A stretch of DNA of 64,000 bases from Dyadobacter subterraneus (GTDB lineage Bacteria > Bacteroidota > Bacteroidia > Cytophagales > Spirosomataceae). Below are positions 1 to 8,391 of the stretch, in pieces. Location of the stretch: the NCBI RefSeq assembly GCF_015221875.1, contig NZ_JACYGY010000001.1, forward strand, positions 434,001 to 498,000. Direction: 5' to 3'. The number at the start of each line of letters is the position of its first letter. Within the stretch, counting starts at the first letter, position 1. Position numbers and translations under genes: made by a program. The notes under the pieces are model-generated. The model was not told where the DNA came from. It saw only the letters and a list, made by a program, of their open reading frames with translations, and did no database searches.

Positions 1-369
1 ATTCCTGAAACTGAAATTGCGGGAGAATATGCACCAAAGCCGGATATTCAGCTTGGTTTGAGGAATAATGATGATAACGTTCCAATCAGGTATATCACAT
101 TTGAAACAAAAAAAGGATTGCATCCAAAACCTGAATATTTTGTTTTGGTTTCTGATCAATTTACAAATCTCCTTCCAGCTATTCCCGTCCCAAACTCACT
201 TTCAGAATTTCTGAGGAAACGAACTTATTATGACGATAAATATTCCTATTCGTTTTATAAGAGAAAAGTACCAAAAGGCAAATTCGATATCTGGATATTA
301 TCAGGTGGAGATAGGGATTCTGGTAAATGGGAATCCCGTTATACAAGAGAGAAAATATTTATATTTTAG
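1..369 (+). CDS. Hypothetical protein, 5'-truncated by the window edge
   Basis: The reading frame is open from base 1 to the TAG at 367-369, so only the last 122 residues are visible. A TTG at 58 could be read as a start but the frame continues upstream with normal coding character, so I treat this as the C-terminal part of a longer gene. The visible part is rich in charged and aromatic residues and ends in a short hydrophobic tail (IFIF). I see no signal peptide, transmembrane segment or motif that I recognise. It lies 52 bases before exonuclease III on the same strand. No function is assigned. Confidence 0.6.
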   Translation: MPETEIAGEYAPKPDIQLGLRNNDDNVPIRYITFETKKGLHPKPEYFVLVSDQFTNLLPAIPVPNSLSEFLRKRTYYDDKYSYSFYKRKVPKGKFDIWILSGGDRDSGKWESRYTREKIFIF

Positions 370-421
370 CTGATTGTAGTCTCTCGGCTGATTTTTTAAA
401 ATATCTACAACAACCTTCGTT

Positions 422-1186
422 ATGCAAATTCTTACTTACAACCTCAACGGAATCCGTGCAGCTTTGAAGAATGGCTTGCTGGAATGGTTAAAGGACAAAC
501 CTTTTGATATTCTTTGTTTTCAGGAGGTGAAAGCGACACCTGATGTGGTTGATTTATCAGGATTTGCCGCATTGGGTTATGAGCTGATAGGTTGGCATGC
601 AGCTGAAAAAAAGGGATATAGCGGTGTAGCGATATTTTCTAAAATCAAGCCTGATTTTGTTTCTCTGGGATTTAATTTGCCTGTTTACGATAGTGAAGGA
701 AGACTTTTACGTGCAGATTTTGGAGATATCACTTTGTTAAATTGTTATTTTCCGTCTGGAACAAGCGGAGAAATCCGGCAAAGTGTTAAAATGAATTTCC
801 TTGAAGATTTTAATAATTGGGTTGATATGCTGCGAATCGCACGGCCCAATTTAATTATCTGCGGAGATTATAATATTGCACATACAGAAATGGATATCCA
901 CAATCCAAAAGGAAATAAAAAGTCATCCGGGTTTTTGCCCGAAGAAAGGGACTGGATGACAAAATGGTTTGGAAGCGGCTATACGGATGCTTTCCGGCAC
1001 ATGAATCCGGATTTGCAGGAATATTCCTGGTGGACTTACCGCTCCGGTGCAAGAGCAAGTAACAAAGGCTGGCGGATCGATTACATTTCCGTTGCCGATA
1101 CGATTAAAGACAGAATTGTAGGAAGTAGGCAATATAATGACGCTGTGCATTCGGATCATTGTCCCGTTTGGCTGGAAATTGAATAA
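422..1186 (+). CDS. xth: Exodeoxyribonuclease III (AP endonuclease)
   Basis: Cytoplasmic base-excision-repair enzyme that cuts DNA at abasic sites and removes nucleotides from 3' ends. The 254-residue protein has the full endonuclease/exonuclease/phosphatase fold: NLNGIRA near residue 7, the metal-binding Glu in CFQEVKA (E35), GDYNIAH (about residues 148-154), RIDYISV, and the closing SDHCPVW with the catalytic Asp-His pair near 245-246. Length is normal for the ExoA/Xth family. ATG start at 422. It is followed after 8 bases by the Uma2-family gene, so the two are probably cotranscribed. Confidence 0.93.
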   Translation: MQILTYNLNGIRAALKNGLLEWLKDKPFDILCFQEVKATPDVVDLSGFAALGYELIGWHAAEKKGYSGVAIFSKIKPDFVSLGFNLPVYDSEGRLLRADFGDITLLNCYFPSGTSGEIRQSVKMNFLEDFNNWVDMLRIARPNLIICGDYNIAHTEMDIHNPKGNKKSSGFLPEERDWMTKWFGSGYTDAFRHMNPDLQEYSWWTYRSGARASNKGWRIDYISVADTIKDRIVGSRQYNDAVHSDHCPVWLEIE

Positions 1187-1194
1187 ATTGACTT

Positions 1195-1791
1195 ATGGAA
1201 ATTTCGACACCTTTAACTTTAAAAATGGGAAATCTGATGAACGAAAGTCAGTTTTTTCAATTTTGTCAACTTAACGAAGGTGTAGAATTTGAGAGAGATT
1301 CTTCGGGCAATATGATTATTCTGCCATTACGAGGTGCTTTGTTTAGCTTATTGAATGTTAATCTTTCCGGTCAGCTTTGGAATTGGAATAAGAAAAACCA
1401 AACTGGTTTGATTTTTAGTTCTTCAACGGGTTTTACATTACCCAATGGAGCCGTCCGTTCGCCTGACGTTTCATGGGTTAGGAAAGAAAAATGGAATTCA
1501 CTTTCCGAAGAACAACAGCAGTTTTTTGCTCCAATTTGTCCTGATTTTATAATCGAAATACATTCTGTTCCGGAAGAAAAACAATACCTCCTTGATAAAA
1601 TGAGAGAATATATCAATAACGGAACACAGTTGGCCTGGCTAATTGATTATCTGCATGATAAGGTGTATATTTTCAATGCAGCAAATGAAATAACGATCAA
1701 AAATTCATTGAATGTAATCCTTTCAGGAGAATCTATATTGCCAGGATTTTCGCTGGATCTGGGTGCTGTCATTAATAAAATCAGAATTTAG
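1195..1791 (+). CDS. Uma2-family (DUF820) putative endonuclease
   Basis: A 198-residue protein with the PD-(D/E)xK-like order typical of Uma2/DUF820: RSPDVSWV near residue 90, then PDFIIEIHS with the acidic and hydrophobic core strand near 120, then the KMREYINNG helix and AWLID. The family is common and multicopy in Cytophagales and cyanobacteria; nuclease activity is predicted from fold only and the cellular role is unknown. It starts 8 bases after xth. An alternative ATG at 1225 or 1234 is possible, but the first ATG at 1195 gives the usual length. Confidence 0.8.
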   Translation: MEISTPLTLKMGNLMNESQFFQFCQLNEGVEFERDSSGNMIILPLRGALFSLLNVNLSGQLWNWNKKNQTGLIFSSSTGFTLPNGAVRSPDVSWVRKEKWNSLSEEQQQFFAPICPDFIIEIHSVPEEKQYLLDKMREYINNGTQLAWLIDYLHDKVYIFNAANEITIKNSLNVILSGESILPGFSLDLGAVINKIRI

Positions 1792-1814
1792 TACTATCAA
1801 AAATCAATAAAACC

Positions 1815-2411
1815 TTGTTCAGCTACTTCCTCATTTACAAACCTTTCGGAATGCTTTCGCAATTTACCCGTGAGGGCGACCATGCTACATTGGCTGATCT
1901 TGAATTTACTTTTGAAAAAGATATTTATCCGGTTGGCCGACTGGATGCCGATAGTGAAGGACTGCTTTTACTTACCAACGACAATTACCTCAAAACAAAA
2001 CTACTGGAACCAAGAAACCGGCATAGAAGAACTTATTATGTTCAGGTTGAAGGAGAAATGACCAAAGAGGCTTGTGTGGAATTGGAAAGTGGTGTCAAGA
2101 TTTCGATCAACGGAAAAACGTATCTTACTTTGCCAGCGTCTGCTTCCCAATTGGAAGTACCTTCGCTTCCGGAAAGGAATCCTCCCATCCGTTTCCGGAA
2201 AAATATTCCAACTTCCTGGGTTTCCATAACACTTCATGAAGGTAAAAATCGTCAGGTTCGCCGTATGACGGCCGCTGTTGGTTTTCCAACCTTACGCCTG
2301 GTACGCTGGGCGATTGGAAAAATTAATCTTGCTGATTTTGGTGCGGACGGAGCTAAACCGGGGGACGTATGGGAAGTTACAGATCAGGAAGTCCGCAAGC
2401 TCTTGCTTTGA
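1815..2411 (+). CDS. 23S rRNA pseudouridine synthase, RluE-type
   Basis: RsuA/RluB/E/F-family enzyme that isomerises uridine in rRNA. The catalytic block GRLDADSEGLLLLTND is at residues 41-56 with the nucleophile D44, followed by the GKNRQVRRM motif near residue 143. There is no N-terminal S4 domain, which fits RluE rather than RluB/RluF. The conserved opening (IYKPFGMLSQF) starts before the first ATG at 1851, so translation must begin upstream; TTG at 1815 is the only sensible start. Which uridine is modified is inferred from the RluE resemblance. It lies 23 bases after the Uma2 gene. Confidence 0.85.
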   Translation: MFSYFLIYKPFGMLSQFTREGDHATLADLEFTFEKDIYPVGRLDADSEGLLLLTNDNYLKTKLLEPRNRHRRTYYVQVEGEMTKEACVELESGVKISINGKTYLTLPASASQLEVPSLPERNPPIRFRKNIPTSWVSITLHEGKNRQVRRMTAAVGFPTLRLVRWAIGKINLADFGADGAKPGDVWEVTDQEVRKLLL

Positions 2412-2446
2412 GCCTGAAACTTACTTGATAAAACAACTATATGAAC

Positions 2447-2476
2447 TTGTCAAACCGGATAGAAGGGTTAATTTTG
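2447..2476 (+). promoter_or_regulatory. Bacteroidota-type promoter for mutS
   Basis: TTG at 2447-2449, 19 bases, then TAATTTTG at 2469-2476, an exact match to the Bacteroidota -7 consensus TAnnTTTG with the usual spacing. It sits 31 bases before the mutS start and after the end of the pseudouridine synthase gene. Confidence 0.65.
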
Positions 2477-2506
2477 TAGTTATCCTGTTTTCAAAATTGA
2501 TATTAG

Positions 2507-5128
2507 TTGGCAAAGGAACAAAAAGAAACTCCGCTTAATAAACAGTATAATCAGATTAAGGCCAAGTACCCTGGTGCATTGCTTCTTTTCCGGGTTGGCG
2601 ATTTTTACGAAACTTTCGGAGAAGATGCGATACGTGCTTCCAAGATACTTGGGATCGTACTGACACGCCGTAATAATGGCGGGTCGCATGAAGAACTTGC
2701 AGGATTTCCTCACCATTCCCTGGATAATTACCTTCCAAAACTGGTTCGTGCCGGTGAGCGCGTTGCCATTTGTGATCAGCTTGAAGATCCGTCAACAGCA
2801 AAAGGAATTGTAAAACGCGGCGTTACCGAATTGGTTACGCCTGGCGTTTCCATGAACGATAATGTACTGGATACACGCAGAAATAATTACCTGGCCGCTG
2901 TGCATGTTGGCGGTGAAGATCTTTATGGAATTTCCTTTCTGGATATTTCTACGGGTGAATTTTTGACGTCACAAGGCAATGCTGCCTACGTTGATAAAAT
3001 GCTTCAAGGGTTTACTCCTTCTGAGGTCCTTTTTTGCAAAAAACACAAACAGGAATTCAACCAGCTTTTTGGCGGCAAGTTTCACACTTTCCAACTGGAA
3101 GACTGGTGTTTCGGATATGATTATGGTTACGAGCAGCTTACCACGCATTTTAGTACCACAACGCTGAAAGGTTTTGGTATTGAAAGTCTGCCGATGGGGA
3201 TTATTGCTGCCGGTGTAATTCTGCATTATTTGCGGGAAACTGAGCATAGAGAAGTAAGCCATATCAGTCGCGTGACGAGGCTGGAAGAGGAGAAATATGT
3301 TTGGCTTGACCGGTTTACGGTAAGAAATCTTGAACTCGTTTTTCCTCAGCAGGAAGGCGGTGTTCCTTTGATTCAGATTCTGGATCAGACGGTGACGCCA
3401 ATGGGTGCTAGGTTGCTAAGAAGATGGGTTGTTTTACCTTTGAAAGAAAAATTACCGATTGAAGAGCGTCTGAATACCGTTGAGTTTTTTCTTGCCAATG
3501 ATGAATTGCATGAATCCATTACCCAATATTTAAAACAGATTGGTGATCTTGAACGGTTGATTTCAAAAGTAGCCGTTCGCCGGATTAGTCCGCGGGAAAT
3601 GGTTCAGTTGAAAAAATCACTGAAACAAATCGGCCCAATCAAGGAAATTCTTGGCAAAATAGCTTCAACGCATACCAGTTATGCGGTTTTAAACAAATAT
3701 GCGGATCAGCTGAATCTTTGTACTTTTCTGATTGATAAAATTGAAACAGAATTAAGAGAAGATGCGCCGCTGCTGATTAATCAGGGGGGGATGATCAAAG
3801 ATGGAATTGATGCAGAACTGGACGAACTGCATGCGATTTCCCGTGAAGGAAAAGGATTTCTCTTAAAGCTTCAAAATGAAGAAATGGAGCGGACCGGGAT
3901 TCCGTCATTGAAAATTGCTTATAACCGGGTTTTCGGCTATTATCTTGAAGTTACCAATTCTCATAAAAATAAAGTCCCGGAAGAATGGATTCGCAAACAA
4001 ACGCTTGTTAACTGCGAGCGGTACATTACGCCAGAACTTAAAGAATACGAAGAAAAAATACTGAATGCCGAGGACAAGATTTCGGCTATTGAATTCCGTA
4101 TTTTTTCTGCTTTGATATTGACCGCTGCTGAATATGTTGGTACCATTCAGCAAAATGCAATTATTATTTCTACGCTGGATGCGCTGGGTTCCTTTGCGAC
4201 GACGGCCAAAAAAAATAATTACGTCAAGCCTGTAATTAATGAAGACAGAGTTCTGGATATAAAGGATGGTCGCCATGCTGTAATTGAGCAGCAATTACCA
4301 TTGGGTGAAAGTTACGTTCCGAATGATCTTTATCTCGATAATGAAACACAGCAGATTATCATAATTACCGGTCCAAACATGGCGGGTAAATCTGCTTTGC
4401 TGAGACAAACCGCACTGATTGTTCTGATGGCGCAGATGGGAAGTTATGTTCCGGCAAAAGCGGCTACGATTGGTATTGTTGATAAAATATTTACCAGGGT
4501 AGGAGCGAGCGACAATTTGAGCAGAGGAGAAAGTACGTTCATGGTCGAAATGACGGAAACGGCCAGTATCCTTAATAATCTTAGTGACCGCAGTCTGGTT
4601 TTGATGGATGAAATCGGCCGTGGCACGAGTACGTATGATGGTGTTTCCATTGCCTGGGCTATTGCTGAATATTTGCACAACCAGCCTTTGGTTAAACCAA
4701 AAACATTGTTTGCAACGCACTATCATGAATTAAACCAGCTTTCTGATGATTTTCCGCGCATCAAAAACTTCAATGTTGCCGTAAAGGAAGTTGACAATAA
4801 AGTAATCTTTTTAAGAAAGCTGAAACCAGGTGGAAGTGCACACAGTTTCGGTATTCACGTGGCGCAGATCGCAGGTATGCCTCAGCCGATTGTATTACGG
4901 GCCAGTGAAATTATGCATCACCTTGAAAAAGATCACGTTGCGGACAAACATCAGAAAAAGATCAAGGAGATGCCGAAAAATAATTTTCAGCTGAGCATTT
5001 TTGAACCTACTGATCCGAGACTTGAAAAACTGAAAGAAGACCTGGCGTTGATTGATGTAAACACATTATCACCGATTGAGGCACTTTTAAAATTGAATGA
5101 ATTTCAGAAAATGTTGCAGAAAAAATAA
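2507..5128 (+). CDS. mutS: DNA mismatch repair protein MutS
   Basis: Mismatch-recognition ATPase, 873 residues, full length. The mismatch-probing Phe-Tyr-Glu is at 33-35 within [10 protein letters not shown]; the connector, lever and clamp domains follow; the ABC-type ATPase has Walker A GPNMAGKS at 622-629, the ST(F)MVEM segment and Walker [17 protein letters not shown], then the ATHYHEL switch near 740. A TAG stop in the same frame (2504-2506) touches the TTG at 2507 and no ATG exists before the conserved N-terminus, so TTG is the start. A promoter lies just upstream. mutL is not in the window. Confidence 0.97.
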   Translation: MAKEQKETPLNKQYNQIKAKYPGALLLFRVGDFYETFGEDAIRASKILGIVLTRRNNGGSHEELAGFPHHSLDNYLPKLVRAGERVAICDQLEDPSTAKGIVKRGVTELVTPGVSMNDNVLDTRRNNYLAAVHVGGEDLYGISFLDISTGEFLTSQGNAAYVDKMLQGFTPSEVLFCKKHKQEFNQLFGGKFHTFQLEDWCFGYDYGYEQLTTHFSTTTLKGFGIESLPMGIIAAGVILHYLRETEHREVSHISRVTRLEEEKYVWLDRFTVRNLELVFPQQEGGVPLIQILDQTVTPMGARLLRRWVVLPLKEKLPIEERLNTVEFFLANDELHESITQYLKQIGDLERLISKVAVRRISPREMVQLKKSLKQIGPIKEILGKIASTHTSYAVLNKYADQLNLCTFLIDKIETELREDAPLLINQGGMIKDGIDAELDELHAISREGKGFLLKLQNEEMERTGIPSLKIAYNRVFGYYLEVTNSHKNKVPEEWIRKQTLVNCERYITPELKEYEEKILNAEDKISAIEFRIFSALILTAAEYVGTIQQNAIIISTLDALGSFATTAKKNNYVKPVINEDRVLDIKDGRHAVIEQQLPLGESYVPNDLYLDNETQQIIIITGPNMAGKSALLRQTALIVLMAQMGSYVPAKAATIGIVDKIFTRVGASDNLSRGESTFMVEMTETASILNNLSDRSLVLMDEIGRGTSTYDGVSIAWAIAEYLHNQPLVKPKTLFATHYHELNQLSDDFPRIKNFNVAVKEVDNKVIFLRKLKPGGSAHSFGIHVAQIAGMPQPIVLRASEIMHHLEKDHVADKHQKKIKEMPKNNFQLSIFEPTDPRLEKLKEDLALIDVNTLSPIEALLKLNEFQKMLQKK

Positions 5129-5179
5129 TCTAACCATAGCGAAAGCTGCATTATAATTTAATAACTCCTAATCTTTTTT

Positions 5180-6370
5180 ATGAAAAATTTGACCCGTTAT
5201 CAGTTAATGGCCATGATGTTTCTCCTTTATTTTATTTGGGGATCATGGTACGGCCAGATGAGTAAATACATGTTTAATTCCCTGCACGCGACCGGAGTCC
5301 AGGTGGGAGGTGCTTATGCGGCTTTTTCCATTGCGATGATTATAGCGCCCTTTTTTGTGGGTATGATTGCTGATAGATATTTTGCTGCCCAGAAAGTACT
5401 TGGTGTGTTGAGTTTGGCGGGCGCGGCTTTGTTGTATTTGATCACAGGAATTACCGATGCTGATACATTTTTCTGGGTGATTTTGGCTTACTGTATAACT
5501 TTTGCACCAACCATGGCATTGACAACTTCCATCGCTATGCAGCATGTGAAGGATACAGAAAAAGATTTCCCAACTATCCGTGTAATGGGCACTGTGGCCT
5601 GGATCGTGGTTTCGAATATTATCGGTTACTATGGTTTTGGTGACAGCGTAATGATTTTCAAAATTTCGATGATCGCTGCTGCTATTTTAGGTGTTTATTC
5701 GTTCTTTCTTCCAAATACACCACCGAAGCCAAATACCAGCACTACTTTTTCTGATATTTTGGGTTTGGATGCGTTCAAGCTTTTTAAAGACCGCTCGTTC
5801 GCAATTTTCTTTATTTCGTCTTTGCTGATCTGTATTCCTTTGTCATTTTACTATGCTATGGCGAATCCGTCTCTTACGGATTCTGGGATGACAAATGTTG
5901 AAAATAAGATGTCGCTTGGACAAGCCTCAGAAGTTGTTTTTATGCTTTTAATTCCTTTTGCCTTCCGCAAATTCGGTGTAAAATGGATTTTGATCGTTGG
6001 TTTGATCGCCTGGATTGTTCGGTTTATCGGTTTTGGTTATGGTGATGCGAGCAGCGAATGGTTACTATATATGGCAATCGTTCTTCATGGTGTTTGTTAT
6101 GATTTCTTCTTTGTTACGGGTCAGATTTATACGGATAGCAAAGCAGGTGAGAAATACAGATCTTCTGCACAGGGATTGATTACAATCGCTACATACGGTA
6201 TTGGAATGGGAATTGGTTCCTGGATTGCCGGTATTGTGGCTGATCAATATACTGTGAATGGCGTTAAAGATTGGACTAGTATCTGGATGGTTCCGGCTGG
6301 AATTGCTGCTTTGGTGCTTGTTCTGTTTGTTTTGTTCTTTAAGGACAATAAGGTGAAGGCTGAGAGTTAA
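5180..6370 (+). CDS. MFS permease of the nucleoside:H+ symporter type
   Basis: A 396-residue inner-membrane protein with about 12 predicted hydrophobic segments. The start (RYQLMAMMFLLYFIWGSWYG) and the ADRYFAAQKVLG loop between segments 2 and 3 are typical of the NupG/XapB family (Nuc_H_symport). In Cytophagales such permeases are frequent near Gfo/Idh/MocA and DUF1080 genes, so the true substrate may be a sugar or sugar derivative rather than a nucleoside (inference). It follows mutS by 51 bases and ends before a hairpin terminator at 6423. Confidence 0.85.
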   Translation: MKNLTRYQLMAMMFLLYFIWGSWYGQMSKYMFNSLHATGVQVGGAYAAFSIAMIIAPFFVGMIADRYFAAQKVLGVLSLAGAALLYLITGITDADTFFWVILAYCITFAPTMALTTSIAMQHVKDTEKDFPTIRVMGTVAWIVVSNIIGYYGFGDSVMIFKISMIAAAILGVYSFFLPNTPPKPNTSTTFSDILGLDAFKLFKDRSFAIFFISSLLICIPLSFYYAMANPSLTDSGMTNVENKMSLGQASEVVFMLLIPFAFRKFGVKWILIVGLIAWIVRFIGFGYGDASSEWLLYMAIVLHGVCYDFFFVTGQIYTDSKAGEKYRSSAQGLITIATYGIGMGIGSWIAGIVADQYTVNGVKDWTSIWMVPAGIAALVLVLFVLFFKDNKVKAES

Positions 6371-6389
6371 GATTTCAGGTTTCAGTGTT

Positions 6390-6409
6390 TTTCACGCAAA
6401 GCAGAAAAG
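6390..6409 (+). repeat. Partial copy of a CACGCAAAGC-type intergenic repeat
   Basis: TTTCACGCAAAGCAGAAAAG just after the permease gene closely resembles the left end of the larger element at 63056-63157 (TTTCACACAAAGCAAAAAAA). Only the left arm is present here; what follows is a terminator-like hairpin. Confidence 0.45.
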
Positions 6410-6422
6410 TTTAAAAGGGGAA

Positions 6423-6451
6423 GGTCGCAAAGTTATGTTTGCGGCCTTTTT
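6423..6451 (+). terminator. Rho-independent terminator after the permease gene
   Basis: Stem GGTCGCAAA (6423-6431) pairs with TTTGCGGCC (6438-6446), one G-U pair, loop of 6, followed by TTTTT. Confidence 0.7.
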
Positions 6452-6563
6452 GTTTCAAATGGATTAGTAATTTTTTTGACTGATTGGAGAACGAAGAGTT
6501 AGCAATATCACATTGTATAGCCATCGCCTGTTTATAGAAAAACGTCCTGATACCAATTTTCAT

Positions 6564-6688
6564 GACTCTTTCGGAGCCTCCTGTTTTTTGCCTGATTTGA
6601 TATTTGATCGAAATGCCAGGAGGCTCCCAAGGAGCCGGGAAATGTTAACTATCTCAAATTTCTATAAAAAGGAGGCTCTGATGGAGCC
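6564..6688. repeat. Cluster of three REP-like palindromes (GGCTCC-nnn-GGAGCC)
   Basis: Three short hairpins with 6-base arms and 3-base loops occur at 6564-6578, 6622-6636 (perfect) and 6674-6688. In addition an 11-base perfect inverted repeat joins 6573-6583 to 6617-6627, so the first two units can fold into one larger structure. No open reading frame covers them. Apart from these and the two terminators, the 462-base gap 6371-6832 holds nothing I can identify. No transposase is nearby. Confidence 0.7.
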
Positions 6689-6748
6689 GTAAATTTTTGT
6701 GATTTCCAAATTGATTTGCTCGAATTTGTTTCAAGGTTTTGTGAACGA

Positions 6749-6784
6749 AAAAGGTCATCAAGTTCGAAAACCTGATGACCTTTT
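6749..6784 (-). terminator. Terminator of the RRM gene
   Basis: Perfect 12-base stem AAAAGGTCATCA (6749-6760) with TGATGACCTTTT (6773-6784), loop of 12; read on the minus strand it ends in a T-tract. Confidence 0.8.
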
Positions 6785-6832
6785 CTAGTTTATATTATAA
6801 TTCAATTATTGAACGGTTAGCTCAACAATTTC

Positions 6833-7369
6833 TCACCAATCATCTCTGTCTCTTGAATCACCTCTTCTTGATCCGCCGCCTTTTTTATAATCTCCGTCTC
6901 TTCCTCCGCGTCCGTAATCAGATTTAGGTTTTCCACCATACCCGCTTCCGCCGCCGTAGCCGCCACTTCCTCCACCATAACCTCCGCCGCTGTTTCCGCC
7001 TCCGCTATAACCTCCACCGCCACCGGCTGGTTTGTTTCTTCCGAAGTTAGAACTTCTGTCGCTTGTTCCTGTACTGCTGCTGCGACTATCGCTGCTGCCT
7101 GTTCTTGGCTGGTCTCCCGGTGTTCTTTCTTTTTTCTGCGATTCGTTTACAACTAACGGTCTGCCGTACATTTCGACTCCGTTCAACTCACTTATGGCTA
7201 GTTTAGCCTGCTCTTCATCAGGCATTTCTACAAACCCAAACCCCTTGCTTTGACGTGTAATTTTGTCAATAATAATTTTTGCGGAGCTTACTTCACCAAA
7301 TTTTTCAAAAGCTTCACGCAACTCGCTTTCTTTTAACTTAAAAGAAAGACTCCCAACAAAAATGTCCAT
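6833..7369 (-). CDS. Glycine-rich RRM RNA-binding protein
   Basis: A 178-residue cytoplasmic protein with one N-terminal RNA-recognition motif (residues 2-80): RNP-2 IFVGSL at 3-8 and RNP-1 KGFGFVEM at 42-49. The rest is a low-complexity tail of GGY/GGS/SGGG units followed by an Arg/Asp/Lys-rich end (residues about 140-178). Such single-RRM proteins are usual in Bacteroidota and cyanobacteria, where related proteins act as RNA chaperones or cold-responsive factors; the specific target here is unknown. It has its own terminator, and is monocistronic by spacing. Confidence 0.9.
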   Translation of the reverse strand: MDIFVGSLSFKLKESELREAFEKFGEVSSAKIIIDKITRQSKGFGFVEMPDEEQAKLAISELNGVEMYGRPLVVNESQKKERTPGDQPRTGSSDSRSSSTGTSDRSSNFGRNKPAGGGGGYSGGGNSGGGYGGGSGGYGGGSGYGGKPKSDYGRGGRDGDYKKGGGSRRGDSRDRDDW

Positions 7370-7414
7370 AGAAATGCCTGTTTTTTAAAATTCTGTTTTG
7401 TTATGATAAATATA

Positions 7415-8245
7415 TTATTTTAACTGATAAGCTACTACACTATTTTTCAAAAATGTTGGTACATATACAATCTTTTTCTTGGCGTCATACCCAATATCGG
7501 CTGTATTGCTGCCCGCGGCCTTGGTATCCAGCATCAATTCTTTCGATCCGTCAGACTTTACGTAATAGATAGCTCCCGCCCAGCAGGACACGATATACTC
7601 GCCTGGTTTCACTTCCATAATTCCATCCGTACTTTTATCCAGGCCTTCTGCAAGGGTCGTGGGTTTCTTGTTTGCATCCAGTTTTATAAGTGAACCGCTG
7701 TCCAGGATCAGCAAATCGGTACCTATTGATAACAATCCGTTTGGACGTGTCAAGGTTTCATAATAGGTTGAAACTTTTCCGTCTTTCAGAAGATGCACTT
7801 TGTGGGTATCAGAATCAGAAACGTAGATATTTCCTTTTGAGTCTGTTGTCAGATCATTCAGAAATTTCGAACCTTCAACAGGATATTTTTGTAAAATCTT
7901 GCCTGATTTGAAATCAATTTCAACAATGTCTGTAACATCGGCTACGTAGAATTTAGAACCGAGTTTCCCCATTCCTTTTGGCGCATTCAAGCCAGATACC
8001 CAGTTCAGATCAATTACTTTACCATCAAGTCCAACTTTTCCAATCGCACCTTTTCCATCTTTTTCGCCCGACTTTCCGTCAATTTGTGCTACATATAAAA
8101 TTTTATCTCCTTCACTGTAAAACACAGATTCAGGAACCGGAATTGTGCCTTCCGTTGCCCAGATTTCAGTTAAGGTATTTTGTGCCTGAACTGATAAAAA
8201 AGAAGCTGTAAACAAGGCGGTAAAAAGTAGATTTTTGATTTTCAT
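7415..8245 (-). CDS. Secreted SMP-30/gluconolactonase-like beta-propeller protein
   Basis: A 276-residue protein with a signal peptide (LLFTALFTASFLSVQAQ, cleavage near residue 22). The mature part has repeated propeller strands with NHL/SMP-30 signatures (LNAPKGMG, LNDLTTDSKGNIYVSDS, TRPNGLL), the latter resembling the metal-site regions of SMP-30 lactonases. It may be a periplasmic or exported lactonase, or only a ligand-binding propeller. It lies 45 bases upstream of the RRM gene on the same strand; a strong terminator lies behind it on its promoter side at 8339. Confidence 0.75.
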   Translation of the reverse strand: MKIKNLLFTALFTASFLSVQAQNTLTEIWATEGTIPVPESVFYSEGDKILYVAQIDGKSGEKDGKGAIGKVGLDGKVIDLNWVSGLNAPKGMGKLGSKFYVADVTDIVEIDFKSGKILQKYPVEGSKFLNDLTTDSKGNIYVSDSDTHKVHLLKDGKVSTYYETLTRPNGLLSIGTDLLILDSGSLIKLDANKKPTTLAEGLDKSTDGIMEVKPGEYIVSCWAGAIYYVKSDGSKELMLDTKAAGSNTADIGYDAKKKIVYVPTFLKNSVVAYQLK

Positions 8246-8338
8246 CTGGCTAAGTTTTGTTGGAGATTTAAGATTGAAGTGGTTTGATTATTCAGTTTTA
8301 AAAGCATTATTATACCAAAGCTAAATAAAAAAATACAA

Positions 8339-8370
8339 AAAAAGTCTGGTCGCAAGCGGCCAGACTTTTT
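8339..8370. terminator. Terminator of the DUF1080 gene
   Basis: Stem AAAAGTCTGG (around 8340-8349) with CCAGACTTTT (8360-8369) extended inward by TCGC/GCGG, flanked by A and T runs on both sides, so it can work for the minus-strand gene ending at 8392. Confidence 0.75.
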
Positions 8371-8391
8371 AAATTTTTTGCAGAAATATCG

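Noticed and set aside
6817..7023. Ala/Glu/Val-rich frame overlapping the RRM gene on the same strand
   Set aside because: It is the alternative reading of the GGY/GGS repeats and has no support.
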